From Silvanigrella paludirubra (lineage in GTDB: Bacteria > Bdellovibrionota_B > Oligoflexia > Silvanigrellales > Silvanigrellaceae), in assembly GCF_009208775.1 (NCBI RefSeq), contig NZ_WFLM01000001.1:1-64000 (forward strand): a stretch of 64,000 nucleotides of DNA. The letters run 5' to 3'. A model generated the notes under the pieces. That model did not search any database, had not been told where the DNA came from, and saw only the letters and a list, made by a program, of their open reading frames with translations. The stretch's first letter is position 1. Every line of letters starts with the position of its first letter. Shown here in pieces: positions 18,956 to 27,554 of the stretch. The position numbers and the translations under genes were made by a program.

Positions 18956-18990
18956 AAAAAAAGCCTACATATATTATGTAGGCTTTTTTT
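18956..18990 (-). terminator. Bidirectional intrinsic terminator
   Basis: A perfect 15-bp stem (18956-18970 with 18976-18990) around a 5-nt loop. The GC-containing core is AGCCTACAT/ATGTAGGCT. A or T runs on both sides make it functional in either direction. It lies 28 bases downstream of the Lys-rich secreted peptide gene and 24 bases before the Nmad3-like start, so it separates these two minus-strand genes. Confidence 0.9.
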
Positions 18991-19017
18991 TAATTTTAAA
19001 AGTGGGATGTTACAAAA

Positions 19018-19215
19018 TTATTTTGCTTCACCTTCTTTTTTAGCTTTTTTGCTTTTTTTAGCTTTTTTAGCTTTCTTTTCTTTTTTGCCAGCAGGAGCTG
19101 GAGCTGCTTCAGCAGGCGCAGCCGCTGGAGTTGCTGGATTTGGAGTTTGAGCTAAAACTGGAGTGGAAAGAGAAAGGACAAGTGCGGAAGATAATAAAGC
19201 TGGAATCAATTTCAT
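19018..19215 (-). CDS. Small secreted Ala/Pro- and Lys-rich protein
   Basis: A 65-residue protein with a clear signal peptide (MKLIPALLSSALVLSLSTPV, cleaved after LAQ). A Pro/Ala-rich stretch of about 20 residues follows, and the C-terminus is composed of Lys-rich KKAKK-type repeats. The mature peptide is about 40 residues and strongly basic, similar in style to histone H1 tails. The start at 19215 is set by AAGGGAG. It is monocistronic with its own terminator. Function unknown; a nucleic-acid, LPS or peptidoglycan-binding role is conceivable but not shown. Confidence 0.75.
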   Translation of the reverse strand: MKLIPALLSSALVLSLSTPVLAQTPNPATPAAAPAEAAPAPAGKKEKKAKKAKKSKKAKKEGEAK

Positions 19216-19408
19216 AATAAGCTCCCTTAAATCCGGGCGGATTGCCAACGGATGAAGTCCAAAAATATTGAGCTGCCTACATTCTTCGATTAAGAAGGAA
19301 TATAATTTAGTAGACTCTCATAATATTAAAACTTTACACTTAAGATTTTTATTCCATGCCTAAAAAAAAGTTTTTAAAAGAAGGAGTCAAAAAAATGTTT
19401 GGAACAAA
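19216..19408 (-). other. 5' leader of the Lys-rich peptide gene
   Basis: About 190 bases lie between hpt and the small peptide gene. On the minus strand the last 40 bases before the start can fold (ATCCG pairing with CGGAT around a C-rich loop just before the Shine-Dalgarno AAGGGAG). I see no open frame in it. A regulatory leader is possible but no known riboswitch motif was recognised. Confidence 0.3.
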
Positions 19409-19954
19409 TTATGCTTTCGTAAGATTTGCGATATAAGGAAGGTTTCTAAATTTACCGTTAAGATCTAAACCATATCCAATGACAAAGTTTTTTTGAATTG
19501 TAAAACCGATATAATTTGCCTTAACAGGAAATTCGTGAGCTTCTGGTTTGTCTAATAAGGAACAAATTTTAACAGAGAGCGCTTTTGTTTTTTGTAATTC
19601 TTTTAAAAGAAAATCAATGGAGCGTCCAGTATCAACAATGTCTTCTATAACTAAAACATGTTTTCCATCAAGAGAGCTTGGCAATGGTGTAACTAATGTA
19701 ACATTTCCTGTACTGGAAGTTCCTTCGTAACTCTTAATGCGAATGGTTTCAATTTCAGTAGGCATTTCTAAATTTCGAACTAAATCGGAACCAAATATAA
19801 GCGCACCGTGAAGAACAATAAGGACAACTAGTGTTTCTTTTGTTCCATAGTCTTGATTAATTTGTTGTGCGATAACTTTGGTACGTTCCCGAATGTCTAT
19901 TTCGCTAAATAGAACACCAACATTCATTAAAGTACCATCCACATTAATTTGCAT
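19409..19954 (-). CDS. hpt: Hypoxanthine phosphoribosyltransferase
   Basis: A 181-residue type I phosphoribosyltransferase that salvages hypoxanthine or guanine to IMP/GMP. The PRPP-binding motif VLVIEDIVDTGRSIDFLL is present near residues 95-112. The flexible-loop region follows IRIKSYEGTSSTGNV. KPEAHEFPVKANYIGF and FVIGYGLDLNGKFRNLPYI are typical of the family's C-terminus. It lies 23 bases downstream of pnp, and together they form a purine salvage pair. Confidence 0.93.
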   Translation of the reverse strand: MQINVDGTLMNVGVLFSEIDIRERTKVIAQQINQDYGTKETLVVLIVLHGALIFGSDLVRNLEMPTEIETIRIKSYEGTSSTGNVTLVTPLPSSLDGKHVLVIEDIVDTGRSIDFLLKELQKTKALSVKICSLLDKPEAHEFPVKANYIGFTIQKNFVIGYGLDLNGKFRNLPYIANLTKA

Positions 19955-19977
19955 TATAAAATTACTCCAATTAAAAA

Positions 19978-20838
19978 CTAAATCTCAAGCGTTACTGCTG
20001 CTTTGAGAACAATATTTGCCATGTCATGTGAAAAGCGATTTCCCATATCCATTACTTCATTATGGGAAAGTTGCTCATGTTTTAAGCCTGCGCCATAATT
20101 TGTTAGACAACTTAGTCCTGCAACTTTTGCACCCATTTGTCTAGCAGCAATGGTTTCAAGAACAGTGCTCATTCCAACTGCGCCAGCACCAAAAGATTTA
20201 AACATTCTTATTTCAGCAGGAGTTTCATAATGAGCTCCAAGAACTCCGTAATATATTCCGCTATAAATTTTTTGATCCAACGAGTGTGCTATGTCTTCAA
20301 ATTGCTTTTGCCATTTTTTGTCATAGCTTGATGACATATCAACAAATTGAGCACCAAATCCTTCACCAAATTCACCGTTAAGTGGGCTAAGAGCAGTAGA
20401 ATTGATATGATCTGTAATAATCATCATTTTTCCCAATTCCCACTCTGTATTCAGACAGCCTGCTGCGTTTGTCAATATAATTCCTTTAACCCCCCAAGAT
20501 ATTAGACTTCTAATATTATGAACGACTTCGCCAGCATCATTTCCTTCGTAAGCATGATTTCTTCCGCGCAGAAAAGCGATTTCACGTGATTTTTTAAATC
20601 CATCAGGCATAGTTACTTTAATTTCACCTATGCGAAGATCTCCTTTATGGCCTTGGACTGTGGAACCTTTAAATCCTGGAATTTCTGAATATTTAGCTGA
20701 TTTCATTTCATTGATACCAGGAATGGCATCAGAGAGGCCAGAACCCAAAACAATTGCTATTTCGGGAGCTTTGCCATGCCAGTTTTTTAAAAAATCAACA
20801 CTTTGAATTACTTTTTTCATATATTTACTTTGTGACAT
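19978..20838 (-). CDS. punA: Purine nucleoside phosphorylase
   Basis: A 286-residue trimeric-type PNP (family 2) that splits inosine/guanosine with phosphate. Motifs: IVLGSGLSDA near residue 30, VQGHKGDL with the phosphate-site His, RNHAYEG, LTNAAGCLN, and GAHYETPAEIRMFKSFGA followed by VGMSTVLETIAAR. The Glu in YETPAE and an Asn in LTNYGAG line the purine site. It supplies hypoxanthine to the Hpt encoded next. Confidence 0.92.
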   Translation of the reverse strand: MSQSKYMKKVIQSVDFLKNWHGKAPEIAIVLGSGLSDAIPGINEMKSAKYSEIPGFKGSTVQGHKGDLRIGEIKVTMPDGFKKSREIAFLRGRNHAYEGNDAGEVVHNIRSLISWGVKGIILTNAAGCLNTEWELGKMMIITDHINSTALSPLNGEFGEGFGAQFVDMSSSYDKKWQKQFEDIAHSLDQKIYSGIYYGVLGAHYETPAEIRMFKSFGAGAVGMSTVLETIAARQMGAKVAGLSCLTNYGAGLKHEQLSHNEVMDMGNRFSHDMANIVLKAAVTLEI

Positions 20839-20846
20839 ATTTTTCT

Positions 20847-21683
20847 CTATTCTTTGTTTTGTATTTTCCCATTGTGATTTAAAAGCTCAATAGTACCAAT
20901 GGCAAATAAGATGATAATAGGGATTAAAAGGATTAAAAAATGAAATTTAATAAATCCAAATGTACCTAAAACAGCCCCAATACCAAATGATGTGAGGGTA
21001 ATCACATGAAGGAAAAGATGTTCAACTCTCGACTTTATATAAACTACCTTAATGGAGTCGACAAGGATTTCTCTTGTATGGAGTTTATCTTTATTTTGTA
21101 TCCAATGTTTAATATGATTGAAGGCAGAAGTGAATCCCCAAGCAATTGCGCTTCCTATGGCAACACCAATATCTGTAGCAGTTCCCGTCATATGGGTCGT
21201 TCTTATATGGGATCCGTGTTTTTTTCTTAAAACGGCGTTTTGTAATCCCATAGCAAAACTTAAAATAAAAAAATAATTAGCATGTCCATAAGAGTCATAA
21301 GTTAATTGAAGGTCAGTATAATAAAATGAACCTAAAGTAACATAGCTTAATAAAATGGCTTCTATGTAGATGGGAAAAGAAATATAGACACTAAAGTCTT
21401 CAATTGTTTTTCCTTTAAGCAAAAGGGCTGTGGACATGGCTCCTAAAATAAAAAAGAATAAAGCACTAAATGAGGTCAACGCTAATAAATAATAATGTTT
21501 TGAATATTCAACGGCAGCAAAGGTTGCATGGCCAGAAACGTGGGAGACAAATTGACCAAAACCTAAAAAGCCAACTGAATTTACAATTCCTGCAACAAAG
21601 GCAAGAACAGCACCAAGTCCTAGTTTTCTAGAAAAACTTAATATCATTGCTTTTGTATAAGTTGTTGGAAAATGTAAACTCAT
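20847..21683 (-). CDS. DUF1275 (YoaK-type) membrane protein
   Basis: A 278-residue inner-membrane protein with about six helices. The DUF1275 hallmarks are GIVNSVGFLGFGQFVSHVSG near the N-terminus and GLQNAVLRKKHGSHIRTTHMTGT in the middle. The family's function is unsettled. It lies between pepF and pnp with gaps of 3 and 8 bases, so it is certainly in their operon. Confidence 0.88.
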   Translation of the reverse strand: MSLHFPTTYTKAMILSFSRKLGLGAVLAFVAGIVNSVGFLGFGQFVSHVSGHATFAAVEYSKHYYLLALTSFSALFFFILGAMSTALLLKGKTIEDFSVYISFPIYIEAILLSYVTLGSFYYTDLQLTYDSYGHANYFFILSFAMGLQNAVLRKKHGSHIRTTHMTGTATDIGVAIGSAIAWGFTSAFNHIKHWIQNKDKLHTREILVDSIKVVYIKSRVEHLFLHVITLTSFGIGAVLGTFGFIKFHFLILLIPIIILFAIGTIELLNHNGKIQNKE

Positions 21684-21686
21684 ATT

Positions 21687-23501
21687 TTAAAAAAGTTCCT
21701 CTTCTGCCCTTTGAATATTCTTTTGATAATTTTGAAATGCATTTGTTACGGGAGCTGGAGTAAGAAAATCTATTCCTGCGTCTTTTAATATTTCAAGTGG
21801 TGATTTTGATCCACCTGCTTTTAATATTTTAAAAACTTGTTCTCTAGCTTTATTTTCATCAACAAAAAATGCTTCTGATAGTGCTAAAGAAGCACAATAA
21901 CTTGTCGCATATTTATAAACATAAAATGCAGAATAAAAATGCGGAATACGCATCCACTCATATTTAGTAAACTCAGGAAAAGTAGATTCAGATCCATACC
22001 ATTCTTTATTTAAGTCTAAATAAATACTTTCTAGTTTATCAGGAGTAAAAGTTTCATCTTGATCTACTATTTTAGAAGCTTCTCTTTCAAATGCAGCAAA
22101 TAATGTTTGTCTTAAAACAGTTCCTTCAAAATTTTCTAAATTTTCTGATAAAACAGATTTCGCTAAATCACTACCTTTCATATGAGTGATAATATAGTTA
22201 CTTAATAATGCTTCGTTTAAAGTACTTGCTACTTCTGCAACAAAAATCGTATAATGAGCCTTATGATAAGGTTGGTTTTTGTTACTATAGTATGTATGCA
22301 TGGAGTGACCTAATTCATGTGCTAAAGTATAGACATCTCCTAAAGTACCATTCCAAGTTTGTAAAATATAGGGACGAGAATCAAACGTTCCCCAGGAGAA
22401 TGCACCTGATCTTTTTCCTTCGTTTTCTGCTCTATCAATCCAACGATCTTTTGTAAGACCTTTTGTTGCTATTTCAACATATTCTTTTCCTAATGGGGCA
22501 ATTGCTTTTAAAACAAGATCTCTTCCTTCTTCCCAAGAAAATGTAGGGTTTTGTTTACTTTCATATAAAGAAACAGCTCTATCATATGGATAAACAGAAT
22601 CTATTTTTAAAATATTTTTTCTTAATTTCATACTTCTATGTAAAAGTTTGATATTTTTTTTCACTTCTGAAATTAAACCATCATATAATTCGAGAGGAAT
22701 ATTATCATCAAATAATTCTCCTTCTAAAAAGCCAGAAAAATTTCTTATTTTAGAAATATTAGAACCTGAAACCATATTTCCATAATAATTGGATGTTATT
22801 GTATTACGCCATTTTGCAATTTCAGTATAATAAGAATTAAAGGTATTTGTTCTTAAAGTTCTATCTTGTGATTGTAAATTCAGCGAATATCTAGAATTAG
22901 AAACAATATGAGAATTTCCATGGGAATCTAAAACGGGTAAAAATTTAAGATCGGCATTATTCCATTTACTATGTATTTCATCAAATATTCTTAAAGGAAC
23001 AGATACACGTGCTAATATAGCTTCTTCTTTTTCGCTTAATATATGTTTTTTACTTCGAATAAGTTCACTTAAATTAAATTTATAATCCTTTAAAGGTTCT
23101 AGTTGTATCCATTCATCTAGATTTTTTATTGTTAATATTTCAGGATTCATAAATGCAAATTTAGAAGTTAATAAAGACATTTTATTTTCAATTTTTCCTA
23201 CAGCTTCTGTAGCTTGTGTATTTGATGTGTCTTCTGTACTTCTTAATGAAGCATAAACAAATAAATTTTCTAGTTTTCGAGATAATTCTTCTTTGAAAAG
23301 AAGACAGTTTAACAATATTTTTGGAGATTCAGATAATTTATTTTTAAAATTTTGTTGTATTGTCTTTTCGATTTCTTCTTCTTTTGGCAATGCCATAAAG
23401 TTTTTTTCCCAGTCTCCAAAATCTTTAAATAAATCTGTTAAATCCCAGGTTTCTTCATGAGGTACTTCAGTTCTATTTTTTATTTTTTGTGCTTCTTTCA
23501 T
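21687..23501 (-). CDS. pepF: Oligoendopeptidase F (M3B family)
   Basis: A 604-residue cytosolic zinc peptidase that degrades short peptides. The metal site is LAHELGHSMHTYYS (HExxH) near residue 393, with the Glu ligand downstream in FVAEVASTLNEALL. The N-terminal helical domain and the C-terminal FPEFTKYEWMRIPHFYSAFYVY-type region follow family order. The start at 23501 follows AAAGGAATTAAA. It is the first gene of the pepF-DUF1275-pnp-hpt run. Confidence 0.94.
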   Translation of the reverse strand: MKEAQKIKNRTEVPHEETWDLTDLFKDFGDWEKNFMALPKEEEIEKTIQQNFKNKLSESPKILLNCLLFKEELSRKLENLFVYASLRSTEDTSNTQATEAVGKIENKMSLLTSKFAFMNPEILTIKNLDEWIQLEPLKDYKFNLSELIRSKKHILSEKEEAILARVSVPLRIFDEIHSKWNNADLKFLPVLDSHGNSHIVSNSRYSLNLQSQDRTLRTNTFNSYYTEIAKWRNTITSNYYGNMVSGSNISKIRNFSGFLEGELFDDNIPLELYDGLISEVKKNIKLLHRSMKLRKNILKIDSVYPYDRAVSLYESKQNPTFSWEEGRDLVLKAIAPLGKEYVEIATKGLTKDRWIDRAENEGKRSGAFSWGTFDSRPYILQTWNGTLGDVYTLAHELGHSMHTYYSNKNQPYHKAHYTIFVAEVASTLNEALLSNYIITHMKGSDLAKSVLSENLENFEGTVLRQTLFAAFEREASKIVDQDETFTPDKLESIYLDLNKEWYGSESTFPEFTKYEWMRIPHFYSAFYVYKYATSYCASLALSEAFFVDENKAREQVFKILKAGGSKSPLEILKDAGIDFLTPAPVTNAFQNYQKNIQRAEEELF

Positions 23502-23604
23502 TTTAATTCCTTTCAAAGTAAATTCGCAAATGTTTAAACTTGCAAGGCAAGTATATCACAATAAGATTTATTATTCCTGAGGGATACAAATTGAGGTTCT
23601 ATTT

Positions 23605-24309
23605 ATGAATTTAAAAAAGAGTGAGAATAATCGGGGTTGTGTCATTTTCGATATGGATGGCGTTCTTATAGATTCAGAACCTTATTGGAAAGAAGCGATA
23701 CTTTCTGTTTTTACAAAACTTGGAATTCCGTTAACTCGCGAAATGGCGGAACAAACAATGGGTCTGAGACTTGATAATGTCGTTGAATATTGGTTTAAAC
23801 GTTATCCTTGGAAATTAAAATCAAAACAAGAAGTTGCATTTGATATCAAAGATATTGTGCGAACAATCATTTTAGAAAAAGGAACAGCTAAGCCTGGGGC
23901 AATTGAACTCATTCAAGAACTTTCTCAATTAAATGTTCCAATGGCCATTTGTTCTTCTTCGGCTATGTCAATAATAGAGGCGGTAACTGAAAAAATTGGT
24001 TTGAACAATGAAATTAAAATTCTGCAAACAGGAGATGATTGTTTTTATGGAAAACCGCATCCCGAACCTTATTTGACTACAGCAAAAAGATTAAATGAGA
24101 CTCCCCCCTCTTTTTGTGTAGTTATTGAAGACTCTTTAAATGGTGCCATTTCAGGAAAAGCGGCAGGAATGAATGTAATTGCAGTGCCTGAAGAACATAA
24201 TTATGAAAAAAGAATTTTTGATTTTTGTGATGCAAAATTTAAATCTTTAGAAGATATTACACCTGAATTTATTTTTAATTTAATTAAAATAAAAAATGGA
24301 ATTAATTAA
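23605..24309 (+). CDS. HAD-superfamily sugar phosphatase
   Basis: A 234-residue HAD hydrolase of the beta-phosphoglucomutase/2-deoxyglucose-6-phosphatase (HxpB-like) group. The catalytic Asp pair is in VIFDMDGVLIDSEPYWKEA. Motif II is AICSSSA. The Lys of motif III is in FYGKPHPEPYL. The motif IV acids are in CVVIEDSLNGAISGKAAGM. It likely dephosphorylates hexose or hexitol phosphates. It is divergent from pepF and convergent with a barrel-protein gene. Confidence 0.85.
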   Translation: MNLKKSENNRGCVIFDMDGVLIDSEPYWKEAILSVFTKLGIPLTREMAEQTMGLRLDNVVEYWFKRYPWKLKSKQEVAFDIKDIVRTIILEKGTAKPGAIELIQELSQLNVPMAICSSSAMSIIEAVTEKIGLNNEIKILQTGDDCFYGKPHPEPYLTTAKRLNETPPSFCVVIEDSLNGAISGKAAGMNVIAVPEEHNYEKRIFDFCDAKFKSLEDITPEFIFNLIKIKNGIN

Positions 24310-24313
24310 ATTA

Positions 24314-25078
24314 CTATAATGAATATGACATAATAAATCTAGCAGAAACTTCTGCAAAAGTTGAATTTTGATTGATATTTTGGGAAAAACCAGTTGCATA
24401 AGTAGAAGTACCCGATGCAGAAAAACTATGGCTATTGATATCAAGTCCTGCGCCAATTCCAATATCATTGGTTAATTCATATAGACAAATTCCTGTAAAA
24501 CCATATTTTTGATGGTTTTTAACTGTATAGGAGTTATTCAGGCTACTTTTAATAGTTAAACCTGAGTTTAAGTAAATATTGAAGTTTTCTGATTGAGATG
24601 CTTTGTCATAAATAGAATAACCATAGTTAAAAAGAGTAAATATTTTTAGTTGCTCAATGAATGTAAAATTAAATCCTGCATATAAATCAATAAATAGAGA
24701 AGAAGTATTACCTGTTTTTGAATTTGAAGTATATCCATCTGTATAGTATTTGGTTTTGCTTTGATCCGTTGTAGCGTAAACATAACTTAATCCACCGCCA
24801 ACAACAGGATATCCAATACTTGTCTTATAAAAGGAATATAGTGCACTTGCTCCTACATTAACACCATAATATGGTGCTGTGCTTTCGCTTCCATCTACAT
24901 TAACTCCAATACTTTTGAAATAGTCATTTAAACTGTTTAATGCAGGATAATTTGTATAATTTGTAAATCCAATAGAACCTAAAATATCTAAATTTAATTT
25001 TCCGTTATCCGATTTTTTTTCTTGTGAATATGCTAAAGGAAATGCAAATAAACTAAATAAAATTAATGTTTTTTTCAC
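24314..25078 (-). CDS. Predicted outer-membrane beta-barrel protein
   Basis: A 254-residue protein with a signal peptide (residues 1-18, ending AYSQ). The mature part alternates polar and aromatic residues with Gly-rich turns (GVNVGASALYSFY, LYAGFNFTFIEQLKIFTLF, NIYLNSGLTIKSSL), which suits an eight-strand OmpA/OmpW-type barrel. It ends in a strand-like EVSARFIMSYSL rather than the canonical terminal Phe. The start is a GTG with GGAGG upstream. No specific family was recognised. Confidence 0.6.
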   Translation of the reverse strand: MKKTLILFSLFAFPLAYSQEKKSDNGKLNLDILGSIGFTNYTNYPALNSLNDYFKSIGVNVDGSESTAPYYGVNVGASALYSFYKTSIGYPVVGGGLSYVYATTDQSKTKYYTDGYTSNSKTGNTSSLFIDLYAGFNFTFIEQLKIFTLFNYGYSIYDKASQSENFNIYLNSGLTIKSSLNNSYTVKNHQKYGFTGICLYELTNDIGIGAGLDINSHSFSASGTSTYATGFSQNINQNSTFAEVSARFIMSYSL

Positions 25079-25209
25079 GAATCATCCTCCTGTTATTTTA
25101 ATCAATTATAATTTAGTTTAATATTAAAAAATTAAAGATATAATTAAAAGGAGACATCTAAATGACAATAGGTAAATTTGTTTAATTTATTTAATAAAAG
25201 GAAAACTTT

Positions 25210-26259
25210 TTATGATTTAAAATTATTTACTGTATTTACTAAACAAGAAATATTTTCAATTGGTGTATGTTGAGTGCAACCATGACCTAAATTAAAAATA
25301 TAACCATGTGGATGTGCGGAACCTATTGTTAAACAATGTTCAATTTTTTCAATTAAGCGATTTTGAGGTGCATAAAGCAACAAGGGATCTAGGTTTCCTT
25401 GTAGTGCAATACCAGAACCATTAAGAGCGCTCGAAACATAAGAAAGATCTTGTCTCCAATCAACGCTATGGACATTTGGATTTATTTTTAAAGCTTCTGG
25501 TATTAGAGATGCCCCTTGTCCAAAAAAATGAATTACGGGAATTTGTTTTTTAATTTCATCTACAATTTTTTTAGTATAAGGCAAACAAAATTCATTATAT
25601 TGATCAGGTGATAATGCTCCAGACCAACTTTCAAAAAGTTGAACAATTTCTGCCCCGAATTTAATTTGCATTTTTAAATAAGCGATCGTTGCATTTGTAA
25701 TGAGATCCATAAGTTTATGAAAGGCTTTAGGTTCCGTAAACATAAATTTTTTACATTCAAAAAAATCGCCTTTCGAACTACTTCCACCTTCTATCATATA
25801 ACTTGCAACTGTAAATGGCGCACCAGCAAATCCAAGAAGAGTTGTTTCTTTAGATAGATTTTGTTTAACACGATCCAGAGTTTCACTAACGTAACTTAAT
25901 TTCTCTAAAAGCTTGTCTGTATTTTCAGCTAAAGAAATAATTTGATTCAAGTCTGTTTCTGAGCGGATAGTTTTTGAAAAACGAGGACCTTCTTTTTCTA
26001 CAAAAAATAAATCTAATCCCATAGCATCAGGAATAAGTAATATATCTGCATAAAGAATAGCACCATCTAAATTAAATCTTTTTAATGGTTGTAAAGTAAT
26101 TTCAGCGGCGATAGAGGGTGTTTTAAACATTTCCAAAGTATTATGTCTTTTTCTAATTTCTCGATATTCGGGAAGATAGCGGCCTGCTTGGCGCATTAAC
26201 CATAAAGGTATTTTATTTGTTTTTTTACCTTGTGCCGCTTCAAGAAGAATTTTGCTCAT
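25210..26259 (-). CDS. hemE: Uroporphyrinogen decarboxylase
   Basis: A 349-residue cytosolic enzyme of heme synthesis that decarboxylates uroporphyrinogen III to coproporphyrinogen III. Signature 1 PLWLMRQAGRYLPEYR is near residue 18. The DAILYADIL-type segment (AILYADILLIPDAMG) has the catalytic Asp. Signature 2 is GFAGAPFTVASYMIEGG. The GHGCTQHTPIEN block near the end is also typical. No other heme gene is in the window. Confidence 0.96.
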   Translation of the reverse strand: MSKILLEAAQGKKTNKIPLWLMRQAGRYLPEYREIRKRHNTLEMFKTPSIAAEITLQPLKRFNLDGAILYADILLIPDAMGLDLFFVEKEGPRFSKTIRSETDLNQIISLAENTDKLLEKLSYVSETLDRVKQNLSKETTLLGFAGAPFTVASYMIEGGSSSKGDFFECKKFMFTEPKAFHKLMDLITNATIAYLKMQIKFGAEIVQLFESWSGALSPDQYNEFCLPYTKKIVDEIKKQIPVIHFFGQGASLIPEALKINPNVHSVDWRQDLSYVSSALNGSGIALQGNLDPLLLYAPQNRLIEKIEHCLTIGSAHPHGYIFNLGHGCTQHTPIENISCLVNTVNNFKS

Positions 26260-26284
26260 ATAATTTCCCAGAAATAAATTTTAC

Positions 26285-27391
26285 TTAAAGTAACTTTTGA
26301 TTTTTTGTTTCGAGATATTGGATTGTCTTTTTTACGTCTTGGCTTCGATTGAGAGGCATAACAAGAACGGCATCATTCGTAGCAACAACCGCAACATTTT
26401 CCATACCAATAACAGAGACGAAAGGTCCAGTAGTGTGAATTATACTATTTTTTGTTTCCAAATGAAAAACATCACCAGAAACATTGTTACCTTGATTGTC
26501 TTGTTCAAAACATTCTCTAACAGCTGACCAAGACCCTACATCATTCCAGTCAAAATTTGCAGGTACACAAGCGACATGACTTGTTTGCTCAATAAAAGCG
26601 ATGTCAATTGGAGAATTTTCAATTTTCGAATAAACTTCTGCTAAATTATCAGGAGTAATAGACTCAATTAAACTAGCAGTTTCTGCTTGAATATGGGAAA
26701 AAGCATTCCAAAATGTTTTTGTTTTCCAAACAAAAATACCAGCGTTCCAAAGATATTTTTGAGTTCTCAAAAATTGCTCTGCTGCTGCTTGGTTTGGTTT
26801 TTCTCTAAAACTGCGGACGCTATAACCTGTAGCGGATGTTTCGGTTAATTTTTGAGGAGAAAGAATGTTTCCTTCTATATCTAAAGGTAAACCTTGTTCA
26901 ATATAACCAAATCCTGTTGCGGGGTAGGTTGGTTGAATGCCAACTGTTACGAAAAAGTTCTGTTTTGCTAAATGTACGGCATCATAAATGGTTTGCTCAA
27001 AGGAGCGGACATTTTGTATAGAATGATCTGATGAAAGGATAACCATAATAGACTCAGGGTCTTCTTTCATAAGTTGCCATGCTGTTAAAGCAATAGCAGG
27101 TGCTGTATTTCTAGCTTCAGGTTCAATAATGATTCTATCTGCATTCGATCCTACTTGTTTACTGCATATATCTTCTTGCCCTTTCGCAGTGACGATCCAG
27201 CGATTTTTGGGAGGTGAAATATTTTTAACTCTATCTAAGGAAAGTTGGAGTAAAGACTTTTTATCTGAACCCAGAGAAAGGAACTGTTTTGGAAACGATT
27301 TTCTTGATAATGGCCAGAGTCTTGTTCCAGAACCACCGCATAAAATTATGGAATAAATATTAAGATTTTTTTCAAATATATCATTTTTCAA
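26285..27391 (-). CDS. manC: Mannose-1-phosphate guanylyltransferase
   Basis: A 368-residue nucleotidyltransferase that makes GDP-mannose. The activation motif is GGSGTRLWPLSRKSFPKQF. Also present are VTAKGQEDIC, IIEPEARNTAPAIAL, VILSSDHSI, GYIEQG, FREKPNQAAAEQFL and LWNAGIFVWK. It is the short form without a fused isomerase domain. It supplies GDP-mannose for surface glycans. The start is a TTG with GGAGG seven bases upstream. It is divergent from pgk. Confidence 0.93.
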   Translation of the reverse strand: MKNDIFEKNLNIYSIILCGGSGTRLWPLSRKSFPKQFLSLGSDKKSLLQLSLDRVKNISPPKNRWIVTAKGQEDICSKQVGSNADRIIIEPEARNTAPAIALTAWQLMKEDPESIMVILSSDHSIQNVRSFEQTIYDAVHLAKQNFFVTVGIQPTYPATGFGYIEQGLPLDIEGNILSPQKLTETSATGYSVRSFREKPNQAAAEQFLRTQKYLWNAGIFVWKTKTFWNAFSHIQAETASLIESITPDNLAEVYSKIENSPIDIAFIEQTSHVACVPANFDWNDVGSWSAVRECFEQDNQGNNVSGDVFHLETKNSIIHTTGPFVSVIGMENVAVVATNDAVLVMPLNRSQDVKKTIQYLETKNQKLL

Positions 27392-27445
27392 AGGAAGCCT
27401 CCTACTGAGGTAAATAAAAGGAATTCACGAACTCCTATATGTTGA

Positions 27446-27472
27446 CTTGTTGTCGCACAACAAGCGTTTTTT
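27446..27472. promoter_or_regulatory. Palindrome between manC and pgk
   Basis: A perfect 8-bp inverted repeat CTTGTTGT-CGC-ACAACAAG (27446-27453 and 27457-27464), followed on the plus strand by CG and six T residues. It lies between divergent manC and pgk, 10 bases before the pgk -35 box. It could be an operator or a hairpin with terminator character. Confidence 0.45.
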
Positions 27473-27481
27473 CTCAACTAT

Positions 27482-27510
27482 TTGACAAAGCCGTTTAAGA
27501 GTTCTTTACT
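27482..27510 (+). promoter_or_regulatory. Sigma70-type promoter of pgk-tpiA
   Basis: TTGACA at 27482-27487, a 17-bp spacer and TTTACT at 27505-27510, about 45 bases before the pgk start. The -35 box is perfect and the -10 box matches four of six positions. Confidence 0.65.
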
Positions 27511-27554
27511 TTGCAAGGATTTGTGAATTTAACCTGCTTCAGAAAGGAATTCCA

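Noticed and set aside
27446-27472. Intrinsic terminator inside the pgk leader
   Set aside because: The hairpin and T-run lie upstream of the pgk promoter, so they cannot attenuate pgk from it; left as palindrome/operator candidate.
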